From Megamerina dolium (taxonomy: Eukaryota; Arthropoda; Insecta; Diptera; Megamerinidae), in the NCBI GenBank assembly GCA_963854835.1, contig OY978526.1, forward strand, positions 36,742,501-36,806,500: 64,000 bases of DNA, read 5' to 3'. The notes under the pieces are model-generated. The model was given only the letters and a program-made list of their open reading frames with translations. It was not told the origin of the DNA and made no database searches. The position numbers and the translations under genes were made by a program. Below are positions 1 to 13,724 of the stretch, in pieces (within the stretch, counting starts at the first letter, position 1; each line of letters starts with the position of its first letter).

Positions 1-932
1 GACCGTTTAATGAGGCGCCAATGGCTAATGGAACTTATGACATGTTTTATTATTTAGTATTACCTCAGTTTGCTACAATAAGTACTTTAAAATATACTCC
101 CCCGCTTTACAAAATTTCTATCTACTCGATGGCAATGTGATGCCCCTTTTAAATTACAATTTATTTTATTAGCCTTTTTGTTGTATTTTTTTTTTTCTTT
201 TTCGCCCTCTCTCCTTCTCCTTATCTACATAAATTATTACAAGTACACAACACACATCGAGATGATGGTGGTGCTTCCAAATGTCTCAAATGGGATTTCG
301 GCAACATTTTTTTGCAATTTTGACTTGTTCCGTTGTTGCTTCTTTTTATTTATATATTTGTTTTTCTTCATGATTCATACGAATATAGCTTATATACTGT
401 ATTGTTGTTTTGTCTTTCTTTTTTTTCATAATTTATGATATTCAACAAAAAACCAGGAAAGCCAAAAGCAACCAAAAAGTAAACAAAACAAGCAAACACA
501 CACACACACAAAATGTACTTACAAAAAAAATTTGCACATTCGCTATAAACAACAACAACACAGACATTGATGGCGATGACGACATAACCCATTGTTATTT
601 GCAACAAAAGTCGTTTTTCGTGTTCCTACATATTGCCGTTGTTGTTGTTGTTGGTGTTGTTGTTACAGAGGCATACAAATGGGCGCGAAATTAAAGAAAC
701 GACAAATAATGTTTGCACAACACATACAGACACACACACACACAATTTCAACATGTAAAACATCCCTCTTGTTTGCATTGTTAATGGCCGCCATGGCGCT
801 CATCAATAGTACGAGGGAGGTCGACAACACATTGAATGTATACGTATAGTATGTGCATGCTATGAATACATGTACTGAGGATATACGAGTACGACAAAAG
901 CAAGCATTTATATACCTACAGCATTGAATGGA
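1..932. other. Intergenic DNA 3' of abd-A
   Basis: No gene is seen. The stretch holds CA and GTT microsatellites (around 497-510, 635-660, 730-745), T-rich runs and a GC-rich patch at 783-800 with overlapping GCCAT cores on both strands. Confidence 0.5.
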
Positions 933-2653
933 AATAAAGGGTGTTTGTGTTAGTGGATTTTAAACTGAAATAAATTTGATGTAAAGGTGAAATTTTTACT
1001 TTCGTTTTGTCAGCGATTATATGCCAAATATTTGCTACCTCTTTTTTTAATTTATACTCTTCGAGCGACTTAGTTCAAAGACATCATTACATTACTCAAA
1101 TATAAGTAAAAAGCTGAAAATTCTATAGCTGACGTAAACCCCGGCTCGATATTGTTGTTATTAACTCAAAAATAATCTTTTCGAAAGGCAATGATTTATT
1201 ATTGCCAATAAAGCGCGACATTAAAAAATGTCCGTAAAAATTCTTCTAAAATCCGCTGTAAGTTACGCTACGCCTATTTTGACCAATATTTGTAGTCGCT
1301 ACGCTCTCACTGCAAATTATACGTATTTTTGGTTTCGTTCCGATATTTTCGATATACGGCCTTACTTCGTACAGGTACACCCATTGCCGAAAATGTCGAT
1401 AAAATGCTACAAGTGAACAAAGTTATTAGATTAGCACTACCTAGGCTAATTTTAAATCACCTATATAAAGTAGACTTCACAGAAATCGTTCCTAAAATTA
1501 TGATGGATCGGTTTTCCATCTGCGAAGTTCTGGCCAAAAGAAACGAAATCGCTATATTTCTTAAAGGGATTGTGAGTGGGGTCACATATGATTATATTGT
1601 ATAAAAACTTTCATGGTTAAAGCGCAGTGAAACGACTCAAACGGTGGCCCAACCAACACTAACGCCCAAGTAGGTTTTGCTGTTCATTCGGAGATATTGG
1701 AATAGAATGATCTACTACATATGAGCTGTTACTACTAAATTTAAAACTATACTGTCAACAATTGGGCCATCTGAAGCTGACCAATAGAGACAAGGACTGA
1801 CCAAAGGAGTGGGATTGTTTCAATTAAGACAATACCTGGCCTCAAACGTCTATAGTGACTCGCTAGAAACTCCGTCAGCTTGATATGGAAGGCTTAATGC
1901 ATCTACCTTATAGCCCCTGGCATTTACGAATACCATATTTGTTTATCATTGCAAAACTTCCTTAGTGATATGAAATTCTAAACAAGAAAGGATTGTTAAC
2001 ATCGCTTAGTCGTGCGAGAGAGGCACTATGAACATACCGTGGCAACTAATTATAAACCCAGATGGTGTATGTTAAATACAATATTCAAATCAGTACTATT
2101 TTTCAATTTTTTTAATTTTTCCAGGAAGATTTATTCAAATTTATGAAAGGTATTTTGATGGATATAAAGAATTTTCCACATATAAATCGCCGCTTTTAAT
2201 ATAAAATGTAATTAGTTTAATTAACAGCAACACCAAAGGAATTGGAAATATGGATTTATGGAAAAACTGCAATTAATTAAAGCGTTAAATGGGATGTTAG
2301 AGCATACGTCGACAGGGAGTACGATAATAGAACGATTTCACTGAAATTTATTGGGCTTTAAAATAATGTGATATCGATGACTCGACGAGTATTTGTAGAG
2401 AAAAAATAATGCAAATCGGTAGAGAAATTGTCAAAAGCTTTAACATGTTAAGTGGATGTTGGATCCGATCGAAGAATGAGCTGCATGAACCATTTGACAT
2501 TTCGGTTTTTGGAACCTTGGACACTGAGTTTTTTACATAAAATATTCTCAGTGAACGATATTGGAAAAAAACGAGTATTAATGTCACCTTAAAGTATAAA
2601 AATTCTCTCACTGCGGAAATGCATACCACTGTAAGAAAGAAACACCCTTTATT
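933..2653. mobile_element. Degraded mariner (SETMAR-like transposase) between inverted ends
   Basis: Conceptual plus-strand reading at about 1340-2090 gives mariner pieces in different frames: VHPLP followed by ENVDKMLQV, then LNHLYKV, MMDRFSICEVLAKRNEI, a YYI/YCQQL-like region, QDNT and HLPYSP. There are stops and shifts throughout, so this is an inactive relic. The 14-bp sequence AATAAAGGGTGTTT at 933-946 is found inverted at 2640-2653 and may mark the ends, although 0.5 kb of unrecognised sequence (2100-2640) lies inside. The relation of these ends to the mariner is uncertain. Confidence 0.6.
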
Positions 2654-2842
2654 TTTTCGATTATACGCCTATTTGTATGAGCTCTTCCTATACAAAATGG
2701 GGTGTTAGTTTGCATTTGATGCTTCTACATCTACTTGTTGTCGTTATTGTTGTTATTTTCCTCGTTAATATTAGCCATTGTTTATGCAAAATTATGTTTC
2801 AATTAGATTGAAACATGTTCGTAATTGCAACAAAATCATTGC

Positions 2843-2877
<35 letters not shown>

Positions 2878-4899
2878 ATAGTAGTAACATTTTGTTGCCA
2901 TAACTTACGACTGTTGCATTGACATGGCTATAAGTAATGCGGCGTTGGTGTTGTTCTTATTGTTATTGGATTATTCAAATATCAGACGGCATGAAAAATG
3001 GCACGATTTCAGCGGAGGGTGCGTGTCATTTGCTGCATCCCAAATGATGTGGAGATGGCGTCAGATTAGATGAAGTAATATATGTTCGTTGGTATATTTC
3101 TAATGTCATTCATTCTTGGGATTATGGAAATTATGGAAAAATGGTAATCAGGAAACATCTGTGCTTGTCGAAATAATTACAGCAACATATGCTGTATGGG
3201 CATTGAAGCGTAGTTCTTTATCATTTAAACGTACCTTTCTTTTACCCTATGACGATATATTGAGAGAATAAGAAATCGCACAGGTAGAATGAGAGATCGT
3301 CACTGTAAGAGCACCCATTGCAAGTATACGTTGTATAATTCTATTAGTATCGCAAAACATCTACAAGTCCATATATGGATATCTGTATTCATTCGTGCAA
3401 CATGAAGTAAGCGTTAAAACGCAAATTTGCTCAATACAAGACATTTGATACTGCACTCGCATATTTCCAAAATTTGGCATTGGCAAAATATACTACAACG
3501 GCAACAATATATTACATATGTGTAAGCATATACGCATCCATATGTAGAACGTGGCAAGCATATCTAATGATGAGAAACTGCTGCTGCTACTGCTACTGCT
3601 TCATACTTTATGTTTTCTATAACGACCATTAAATGCATAATATAGCATACACCACGCCCTCCAACACCCTTCCAATTGCTGTGGCTCACTCTGCTGTGAC
3701 CGGCATTGAAACGTCTTGGCATTGCAAATGTTTCGTTTTATTGCCAAGAATATTACCAAGAATAAGCAATTGACACATAAATACATACACACACACACAC
3801 ATATGTACATATACGCACACACATGCGCGCATACATTTCCGTTTCCGTTAAAAGATGATGATGACGACGATGACGAAGATGAGAATGAGTAAGAACGTAT
3901 GGCAATGATGAGTGGTGGGTAGCACTGAACATTACATACAGTCACCCAATATGCGTATGAATTTGTGTTTGTATATTTTATTCCAAATAGCAAAAATATA
4001 CTCGTATGTATGTAGGTGTATGTTTGCTTTTAGTACTATAAATATCGTTATGTGTGCGCTTATTATCATAATCCGTTTAGGATTTCATCAGACACACACA
4101 CACACACACACAACCCCTTGCCAGCAACTGTCCTTTCCAAAAAGCACACAACACAACACCCACCCCCATTGCCTGACTTGCAAATCGTGTTGCCACCATA
4201 TTTGCTGCTGTTGCTGAATTAATTAAATTTAATTAAAGACATTTTGCAACATCAATTTCATTGGGAACGTGTTTTTCGCTACAATAAGATGTTTGCGTTG
4301 CCATACCACGGTCTCACTCGCTCTCTCAATCGCACTGCCATCAACAAAATTAATTTAAGCCAGAAAGAAACGTGCAAAACACTAAATTCGCATACGAATA
4401 CGTGTGTGTATGTTGATTGCAGCCCCGTCGGAATCAATAATTTCACACCATTACAGCAGCCCTTGTTATCATCATCGACATCGTTAGCTGTGAATGTTTT
4501 CACATTCATCGGATATTGAAATCAATATATGTACGCATATAACATACACTATATATTTTTCATTCACTCTGATCACCTCCTTAATGAGACTCTTTAACAT
4601 TTATGCCATCAATGGCTGATACTTATTGGTGAGTTATATTCGTGAGTAATATTCGGCAAATTCGGCTGGTGGAAGCTGTCAGATAATAATTATGCACCAG
4701 CCCACATTGATATTTACTAAGGGCAAATGTAGTTTAAAAGCGGGATTACTTCGAGAGTGCTTCCATAATACTTCCGTTTCGCAGCAATAGCATCCGTATA
4801 GTTTCTGTAAGGCCTTAAAGAAATAAATTCAACTTCGCTTAAGAAGTTTGACTTGCAAATTGTATTTCTTAGATGTAACGAATGTGGTAAAGGTATTTT
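2654..4899. other. Intergenic DNA with microsatellites
   Basis: No gene is seen. It contains a (CAA)n run at 2842-2878, CA-rich runs near 3787-3830 and 4092-4112, and GCTGCTACT-type runs near 3580. Open frames here are low-complexity translations. Confidence 0.5.
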
Positions 4900-5697
4900 G
4901 TAGCGGCATATTCATATGCAGCATCTTGAAGATCTAGACTACGCCGATGTCATCGTTCTATTTTTCAGACAAAAGAACCATATGCAAACTAAAATTGATG
5001 CTCTGGCAACACAGGCAGCAAATGCCGGCCTCAAGGTTAACGTTGGCAAGACAAGAACTTTGAACACCAACATCCCACCAACATCATTTAAAGTTTATAT
5101 TGAAGAATTCTCCCAGTTCACATATCTGGGCAGTCTAATTTCACATGATGGAGGAGCCAAATGTGAAGTTGACTCGAGGATACGAAAGGCAAGGGGCTCT
5201 TTTGCGAACCTCAAAAATATCTGGTATTCAAAACAATTAAGCAAAGCCACAGAAATACAACTCTTCAACTCCAACGTAAAGGCAATCCTACTATACGGCT
5301 ACGAAACATGGCTGGTGTAAAGAGATGCCTACGGACAATTCTGAGAATTTGGTGTCCCGGCAACTGGATATCCAATGACTAGTTGCTAAGACGAGGAATG
5401 CAGAAACCAATCTACCTTGAGATAAGAGAAAGAAAATGGAGATGGATAGGCCATACACTCCGGAAGCCTGAATACTCTATTGGCACTTGAATGGAACCCA
5501 CAAGGACAGAGACGTCGAGGTCGACCAAAGGCGTCCTGGCGTAGGAGCATCTATGAAGAATTTCAATCTCATGACTCTACACTATCTTGGAACCAGATAA
5601 AATCAATAGCAAAAAATCGTAATCAATGGAAATCTTTTACTGTAGCACTATGCGTCCACGATACGGCGTAACAGCAAATAATAATAATAATAATAAG
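4900..5697 (+). mobile_element. Truncated non-LTR retrotransposon (reverse transcriptase, 3' end)
   Basis: The open frame at 4916-5320 reads LEDLDYADVIVLF, KINVGKTR-like residues, FTYLGSLISHDGG, RIRKARGSF and AILLYGYETW, typical of the thumb end of LINE reverse transcriptases. The catalytic YADD has become YADV, so it is dead. After a frame break the element continues with IRERKWRWIGHTLRKP and ends with ALEWNPQGQRRRGRPKASWR (5480-5671). A (TAA)n tail at about 5676-5697 looks like the retrotransposon 3' tail. The 5' portion is missing. Confidence 0.85.
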
Positions 5698-6125
5698 GAA
5701 TGTGATTACTTCGATTCAGTTTGATGGTAATTCGGACAGATTTTTTTTGAAAAACTCCAGAGCAGCAGTTTTCTATTTTAAATTATTACTACATTAAACA
5801 AATATAATTATATGTATAAAATTGTAAATATTTGTATAATAGTCCAGATTAATGAATATAGAGCATGAAGAAATGTTGCGAAAAGTTTGTAAAGTGTCTG
5901 AGCAATTTTATATTTATATATTCAGCCATGGGCGAGCAATCGTATGATATAGTTTCAAAACAGAGTGTATAAATGCTATAATATTTTAATTTAGCAGAAT
6001 CACATAACATGATATTATAAATCCCTAGTGTTCTAGTGTGTATTCGAAACCTTATTTTCTATAGGGATAAAGTGTGATATTATGATAGTTTATATGACAA
6101 GTCATGTCACTTTTCATTTAGCATT
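5698..6125. other. AT-rich intergenic spacer
   Basis: Nothing recognisable between the LINE tail and the following transposase relic. Confidence 0.4.
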
Positions 6126-6725
6126 GTTTGACATAACATCATGCAGGGACTTTCAGCCGAGCAACGTTTACAAATTTTAGAAATTTTGAAATCTCAGTGT
6201 TCAGTTTTCAGTATCTTAGACTTCCATCCACCAACCATCCTCCCATTCAATACGCACTCAAAAAAATATCGTCGGAAGAACCAAAGTCAACAGGTTATCG
6301 TTTTCGACGATAATTGGGAACTTGGATAGTCAGAAGTTGATTCACTGTTTTACGATCAATCAATTATGAGGCTCACTCAGTTTACTCCAGAGGGATGATC
6401 GCATCGTACTTAGTCAAAATTGAAGAGAATTGTAGTTGTCACCAACAATGGCGACATGCTCACAATTTTTTGTGGCCAAAGTCCATCAACCTGGTTTGTA
6501 GACTTTTGTATTCAGCAGGACGAGGTACCACTTACCATACTGACCGATTTATTGAAAGAAGTGTGCAATGACAAATTTATATCCACAAATGGACCTATAC
6601 TTGATTATGAGACCATATGATTTGACGTCTCTGTACTACATTTTGTGAAGCAGTCTTAGACGGCAACATCGAGCGCATTCAGACACATCGAATGCTAGAA
6701 AAAGTAGTCGAAAACCGAAATATTG
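6126..6725 (+). mobile_element. Tc1/mariner-superfamily transposase relic
   Basis: Starts MQGLSAEQRLQILEILKSQC, the helix-turn-helix opening of a common insect transposase group, followed by a degraded LDxxPPT stretch. Near 6645-6715 another frame gives LDGNIERIQTHRMLEKVVEN, which resembles the family carboxy terminus (NIER...EMLEKVVQNW). The catalytic core is largely deleted or unreadable. It is an inactive fragment of the same broad family as that at 50.94 kb. Confidence 0.6.
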
Positions 6726-8099
6726 TTAATATAGTTTATATTCCGATAAAAACAAAACTGTCTAGATCTAAATCTTGTGTTTTTAATTTTAAATTCTACA
6801 ATCTCACGCGTGCGTGAGCGACTTCGATATGGAGTGTGGTGTAGATAGGATTGCATATACGTATAAATTAATTTAATATTTAATTTGTTAGGTCTAATTG
6901 CGCAAGGAAAATTAGACATGCCATTCAATTTTCTTAATATCTTGTTTCTTAGCATTAATTTGCAAAATCGTCGGATTTCACAGTTTCATACTTTGGGTTT
7001 CTGACAAAAAGGTAAACATTAGAATAGTTTTGTGGAATTTTTCGCGATAAGTTTTGAGAAATGCAATGTCATATGAACCAATATTTACATTAACTCTGCC
7101 AGCAGACAGACTTGATCGTAATTATCTTTAGGAATGGAGGAGAAAATTGCCAATAACTATTTTCTGTTTACAAACAAAAGTAGAGCCTCAGACCTATACC
7201 AGCGGACAACCAACTATTTTTTGTGAAAACGAAAATGGCCAATTTACCGACAAGGCCCTAATCTCCATTGAGAGCAGCTTCATATCGTAGTTTTTTGTTA
7301 ACCTTCTGAATTCGAAGAAAAACGAATCACTGAAATGGTTTTTCAAAAGATTTTCTTTTTATTGATAATTTTAATTGTTGTTGTTATTCTTGCTGTTTCA
7401 TTCAATAATTTCATTCAATAATTTCAATGGTTTCAAAAAGGATTATATATGTATATTATATTGATTTCTTGTGTTAATTATAATTATTGTTAAATATTCT
7501 CCAATCTAAGTGTGTATGTATGGTATGTAGGTGCCACATTAAATGAACTCTATGTTTGCATGCATATGAAGGCGCCCTCTTGTTTACTCTCCGACCAATG
7601 ATATTAAATTGATAACTAAATGATTATATTTTATTTTGATTTAATAATAATAAGTCGGTAATTGAATATGCAAATAAAAAAACCACTAACAACAACATAA
7701 AATTAATTCCAATAAAATTACTTGAAATGTATTCGAAATTAAGCAAGCATGTGCATAATAGCTTTGTTTCATTTCTATTTTGTTCCTAAGCAATGTATCA
7801 GATCTCAATGTATGTAATGTGATTATGCTTAAATATATGCATGCATTAATATAGGTATGTATGTATGTATGTATGTATTGTATGTACATGTACGAATAAC
7901 AATTTTCGTTAATTAATTTTATTTGATTTTATTTTGTTTATTGATAGAATGGAGAGACTTAAATTTGTAAATATGTAAGTAAGAGTAAGTACATACAATA
8001 AGTAGTTTCATGATACCGAGTACATCAGTATAGTATCTTAACCACAACTTATAAGCTAAATCTTATTCAATTTATTTAGTTTTAATTTTCAATTTTTAT
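6726..8099. other. AT-rich DNA, possible distal 3' UTR or intergenic
   Basis: No gene is seen. A (TATG)n run occurs near 7853-7878. A miR-iab-8-5p type seed match is at 6858-6864. Several minus-strand AATAAA signals lie at 7620-7942, so the abd-A transcript may end in this stretch. Confidence 0.4.
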
Positions 8100-8143
8100 T
8101 TTAGGTTTTTTCTCTTTTTTTCTGAAGAATATAATATTCAAAT

Positions 8144-8913
8144 TACGTATATTCGGGTTGTTGTAGGTGTAGCTGTGTATCAGTGTGTATGTAAGGTATA
8201 TATGTGTGTGTGTGTGTGTTTCTAATTGTTATTATTTGTATTTATTCACTACGTATATTTGTTGTGTTTGTTTCACTAGTACTGCTCGTGATGCTTCTTT
8301 GCCATCATCTCGTTCGTTTTTTCTTCTTTTTTAATTTTATTTAAAGTTTGTCAATTGTAATGGATGGGATTTAGTTAGCGATTTGTAAGTAATATTGTAT
8401 TATTTATTATTATATTTATCGTTTCTTTCTTCTTTTTCACTTTTTTTACTGTTGTATTCAATCAAACAAATGGTGGGTGGGAGGTAAACAAACCAATAAA
8501 TAATGTATTATTAATATGACAACGAAATAAAGCAAAAGATATGTATAACAAATAAAACAACAAAACAGTTATATATATATATATGTATTTTTTTCATTTA
8601 ATAATTTTCAATATTATTAACCTTTTCACATTTTGACAATATGTTCAAAATGATCTCACTAGGCAATAGTAATACAACGTACATTTTTCTTTTACATACA
8701 CATCATCAAGTAATAAACTACTAAAATATATGTAAATATATATGTATGACTACGCGAAAAAAAACATATGAGTGTGTTTTTAACAAAATGTAAAACAAAA
8801 AGAAGAAGAAGAAGCAGCAAATTAAAATATAAACATTATTTTATTATTAGTTTTTCGTTTCTTCAATATCTTTTGTTTTTTTTTTCATATACGTATGTGT
8901 AATATGTACGTAT
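8144..8913 (-). promoter_or_regulatory. miR-iab-8-5p seed matches, distal group of four
   Basis: ATACGTA on the minus strand at 8144-8150 (8-mer type), 8250-8256, 8890-8896 and 8907-8913; the last two are only 17 bp apart. One more lies beyond at 6858-6864. Sites reading TATACGTA also contain the 6-mer for miR-iab-4-5p (8144, 8250, 8907). Function depends on the 3' UTR reaching this far. Confidence 0.5.
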
Positions 8914-9829
8914 ATGCATGTGTAATATATAATTATAATTAAATTAAGTTTGCGGACAGAAGCGAATGAATTAAGTAGTTAAGTAAAAATTACATTAAAA
9001 CATAATTAAATTATATTGTATTGTGTATAAGCTAAAAATGAAAAAAAATATATATTTAGAAATTATTGAATAACATTAACGCACTACTCATTAATTCTGT
9101 AGTACGAGTATATGTAATATTGAAAACACTAATATATGTATACATACTATGCTATATATTTATATGAATAAAAAAATAACAAATTCTCTTCATAAAACAC
9201 AAAACATTTATGTAAATAGTATAATTAAAATGAAAGCTTGATTTTCTCTTTTAGTTCTCTATTTTCTATATAAGAATATTTTTCTTTAAAATTAAAGGCA
9301 AATTAAAAATACAAGTAAAAACAAAAAAGTATTTTAGAAAAATGGGACACAATAAAAAGGCTAACATAATTTCATATTTTTTTGAAACAACAAACTTGTT
9401 TATCACTTTTTTTTTATATAATTATGTAATAAAAGAAATAACATGGCCAAAAGAACGGGAATAGTAAAACTTAATAATAACAAAATTGTAAAAAAAAATT
9501 ATTTCAAAAAAACAGCTGAGCAAAACATAAAACAATAACATATTTTATTTTTTTAGATATTTCAATTGAAAAAGAAAGAAAGTTTTTGAAAAACATGTAT
9601 TGATATTGACATTTTGAACTTCTGAATTTCATTTTTAATCGAAATGGTTTGCGAAATCGCATAAGAGTGCAAAATACTGTGCTACATTTCGATTCAATCG
9701 AACTCAAATTCACTTTCGCTAGCGACAATTGACGACAATTGACTTTTATTTGAAGAATTTTTGAAATACAATCTATTATTTAAAATACTTAGAATTAATG
9801 ACTTCAGCATAGTTTTAACGCTAATGGTA

Positions 9830-10060
9830 CAATTGAATTCGTTTTGAGGGATAAATTTCATCAGATAAACTAAAAGCTCGTTGGCTGGTTACGGTGACTG
9901 ATTCGCAGATATCCAAATGTGTCATAAAATTCATATTAAATGCCGTCTTGACACCTCTCTGTACTAGTGAATCAAAAAAATCTCCTCATTGTCTTTCTAA
10001 CAGTAACCCCGCAGGCAATTTGGGAACCATCGGTGTAAATTGAGATATTATATACCATTT
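9830..10060 (-). mobile_element. LINE RNase H domain fragment
   Basis: Reading the minus strand from about 10056 gives ISIYTDGSQIACGVTVRK, matching the IYTDGS signature of RNase H domains carried by I/R1/LOA-type LINEs, followed by eroded sequence with stops. Base composition from about 9.73 to 10.9 kb is less AT-extreme than its surroundings, so the insertion may be larger than the recognisable part. It lies inside the presumed abd-A 3' UTR, in the same orientation. Confidence 0.55.
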
Positions 10061-10986
10061 GAAAACATTTGACTGTAGAGTCTTAACCCTGAAATTGCTA
10101 CCGAAACGTAATTGTGGTATTAGGCAATCTGTGCAAAAAAAAATCTAAAGCAATTTTTGGAATTTTTTGTATTCAGTCAAAACCGTCGCTTCGAAAAATA
10201 TGAAAAAGTTGATTCCATTTAAGAACAAACTAAGCATCAATTATAAGACACAAATCGAAGCAAATTAAAGCAGCCGTTTCCTACAATTTCTTGTTACTTT
10301 AACAGCGTTGTCAAACTATTTTTGATTTATTGGAAAATCTCTCGTAGAACACACTTTCAAAAATGTTCATGCATTTCTTTAAACTTGGGATAGCAGTTGG
10401 AAGTAAATTGCACATTGTGAATTATTGCACCGCAACAAAATATATTTTCTGAACTCTGCAGACGGATTATGTTTGAGAATAAATAGAACAGAACTCTTAT
10501 CATTTACGGATCTGCGTTTGATTTCTTAAAAAATATTAGGGTGATTCCTATAAACCCGAAAATATCTCAAATCCTCGAAATCTTGAAGTTCTTCCCAGGT
10601 CGAAGAAGAAAATTTTTAGATAAAACAAAAAGACAAACAAATCAACTTTTTATTTTCCAATTCGTTTATGAGGTTGCGAAAAGTTGCACTAACGAAAAGT
10701 GCCTCCAAAAAATTGCAGGAATCTCCTATTTGAAGATGAGGCTATGATATACTGCGACCATTTTGAGCCTATTAAGCTAAATTGTAAATTGCATTTATTT
10801 TCGATATATGCATACACAGTATTTAGTTGTACAATTTCGATATTCGTGCTTCAAATGAAATTCAGTATATGCCTACTTGAAGATAGTCAATAATTAACAT
10901 ATTGGTACAATGTAGGTATTGTATGTATGGTATGTGTGTGGGCATTATGTATGGTGTCAGTTACCTTAGTTATTGCTCGATTATAA

Positions 10987-11315
10987 TACGTATTTTGGGT
11001 TTCAAAATTATTTATTAGAAGTAGGTAAGTATGTATGTATGTTGTTTGCGTGTATAAACTATTATATATTATTATTTAATAAATATTGATCATTATTAAT
11101 TTCAATATTATTATTATTATTATGCTGATGCTGGTGCTTTACTTTGTTTTTGTATTTTTCATTGCATTACTGTTTATTTTTTACTACTACGTAAATACTA
11201 CTGTTTTAATTAGATTCACTCTTCACATATGTGTGTTCACATGTATACACCTACCATATACATATTTCTAATTTGTAAATACAATTTATGGATAATTTTG
11301 TTTCTTTTTAAATTA

Positions 11316-11347
<32 letters not shown>

Positions 11348-13724
11348 GTAATTAATATATATATTATTTTTTGTTCATCATCATTCATAATAAATGGGCT
11401 TACATTGTTTTTTTTTGTAATTTATATAAGTATATAGATATATAGTATGTATGTAGATGTATGTGTATATTTCATATATATATATATATGTTGTATATGT
11501 ATGCTTGAAATTAATATACAGTTATTATTTTGGCCTTAATAACTAATACGTATATTGAGATTGTTACATTATCTGTACTTCCACTACCGTCTTCTTCTAG
11601 TAATCGTACTACTACTATTACATATCGTTTGACTATGATTAACTTTTGCATTTTTGTTTTTTGTTTTTGTTTTGCTACTATATAGCAGTATATAGTAGTC
11701 AATTTCGATGCTGTAATAATGTATTGTTATTAATTAATAAATAATTATTTTGTTTTTAGCTTTTACATAGATTAAAGTGTTATTGTTTTAATTCTCATCA
11801 TATTACTGTATGTAGGTATATGTATTTAGTACAGCATGCTGATTTATTTTGTAGTCACTGGCAAACAATATTTGTTGTAGTTGTTGTTGATTTTTACGTA
11901 TTTCATTATATTGATCATGTTTTTTTTTTTTGTTGTATGTTTCATACCAATTTTTTGTAATTTTTATTTGAATTTTTTTTTTGCTTGCAATTTCAATTAA
12001 TTTCTTATTTGATTCAAATTTTTATTTGAAATAATCAATTATTACTCTTAATTTTTCTTAATATAAATGTGTATATCATATATAATTTTATATATAATTT
12101 AAGAATTTATAATTTAATTACTTATGAATTACTAAGAATATGGCATTGCATGAAACAAATAGCGAAACTCAAGTTACAACAGCAATGGAAGTGGGGTTGT
12201 GGATCGCGGAAGGAAGAATGACGAGTTTAATTAAAAAGGAAGAACAATTTTTTTGTAAAGAAAATGTTTGAAATTATATATATATGATATATTTTTAGCA
12301 TTTGAAAAATGAAATGGTTATTATTTATAATGTTTTTTTTACGTCTTCTCACCAGAGTTCACATTTGCCTTACCTAGATATTATTTATTCAAATACAATA
12401 ACAATTATGATATAATTTCTCTCATTGGGTTTAGTAAATTAAATTAAAGAGAAAAGAAAACAAACTAAAACGAAAGTACTAAAATAATAAAATTCTGAAT
12501 GCGGTCAATTCGATTTAATTGAAATTACAATAGGGGCATTCACACATTATAGTATTGGGTGTTGTTTTCTAGTTAGAATTGTGTACACAAGTTTGTAGCA
12601 CAAAAATAGTTATTTTGAAAGCTTATCCTCGAGAAGGTTTTAACGTGATGAACAAAATCTTTGTTATTTTACTGCTGTGGTCGAAACATTTTCACAAGCT
12701 TAAAAAAAATTAGAAATGTAATGCAATTATGCCATATTTTTGTGCCATAGTGTATTTGTGGTTGTGGAACGATTTGGGTCCCTTCACAGAAGTTAATTCA
12801 TATATAATTAAAAAAAAAATTTTGCGTTTAGGGACTCATCTGTGATACAAATCGTCTGAGGGTCAATTGCTCTTTTAAAGTCAATTAAATCGACCTAAGC
12901 GATATTTCGATAATCCAAACAGTGTCTTTAATTACCAATTAATGATTTTTCAGCATAAAATTCTATATTCCCCCATTCTCATCAATTGATGTTGGTCACC
13001 GTACAGCTTACACTCGCATTCAATACGTTCTTTACGAGTAGAGAACATTTTGTAACACTTATTTAATATTTAATACAAAAGCTTAATACAAAAGCTTAAC
13101 TGAATTTTTGTTAACATTCCCCAAAAAGGTGGAAATGGCATAACTCTTGAACCAATGGCAATACTAACATGATGCCAGTTTCGAATCCAAATTTGCCGAA
13201 ACTTTCTGATCATACCAATGTCTCCCATCATCAAATACATACGTTGTTACAACTTTATTCAAAAATAACAAATAATTAGAAAATAAAATTTTAAGTTATA
13301 TTTTTGGGAGTTTCGAATTTTTTTATATATCTATAAGTGAAGACAGATTGTAACATTCCGATGAATTTAATTTCTTGTAGGTGGACAGAGAGTCAACACC
13401 TCAATACCAGTACATGTCTGAATACCCTTAGTAAATTGGCTGTTTATTGTATTAGTTTTGCTGGAACTCTTTTGACATATGACAATTTTTTCCATTCATA
13501 ATTTCATATCTTTTTTTTTTCCTCTCTATCTCTCTCTCTCTGGTTTACATATGCTTACATTTAAATGTATGTAGGTGTGTGTTTCTTCTCTCTAGATCTG
13601 TATATATGTAACTATATTTATGTATATTAATAATATATATATGTAAGTGTATATATATATAGTATATGTAAATATCGACTTAGATAACTAACAATTTGTT
13701 TACTATGTAAAGTGATTTACGTAT
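10987..13724 (-). promoter_or_regulatory. miR-iab-8-5p seed matches, proximal group of four
   Basis: ATACGTA on the minus strand at 10987-10993, 11547-11553, 11895-11901 and 13718-13724. This is complementary to bases 2-8 of Drosophila miR-iab-8-5p. The sites at 11895 and 13718 also have A opposite position 1 (8-mer type). The seed sequence is recalled from the known microRNA; target use is inferred. Confidence 0.55.
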
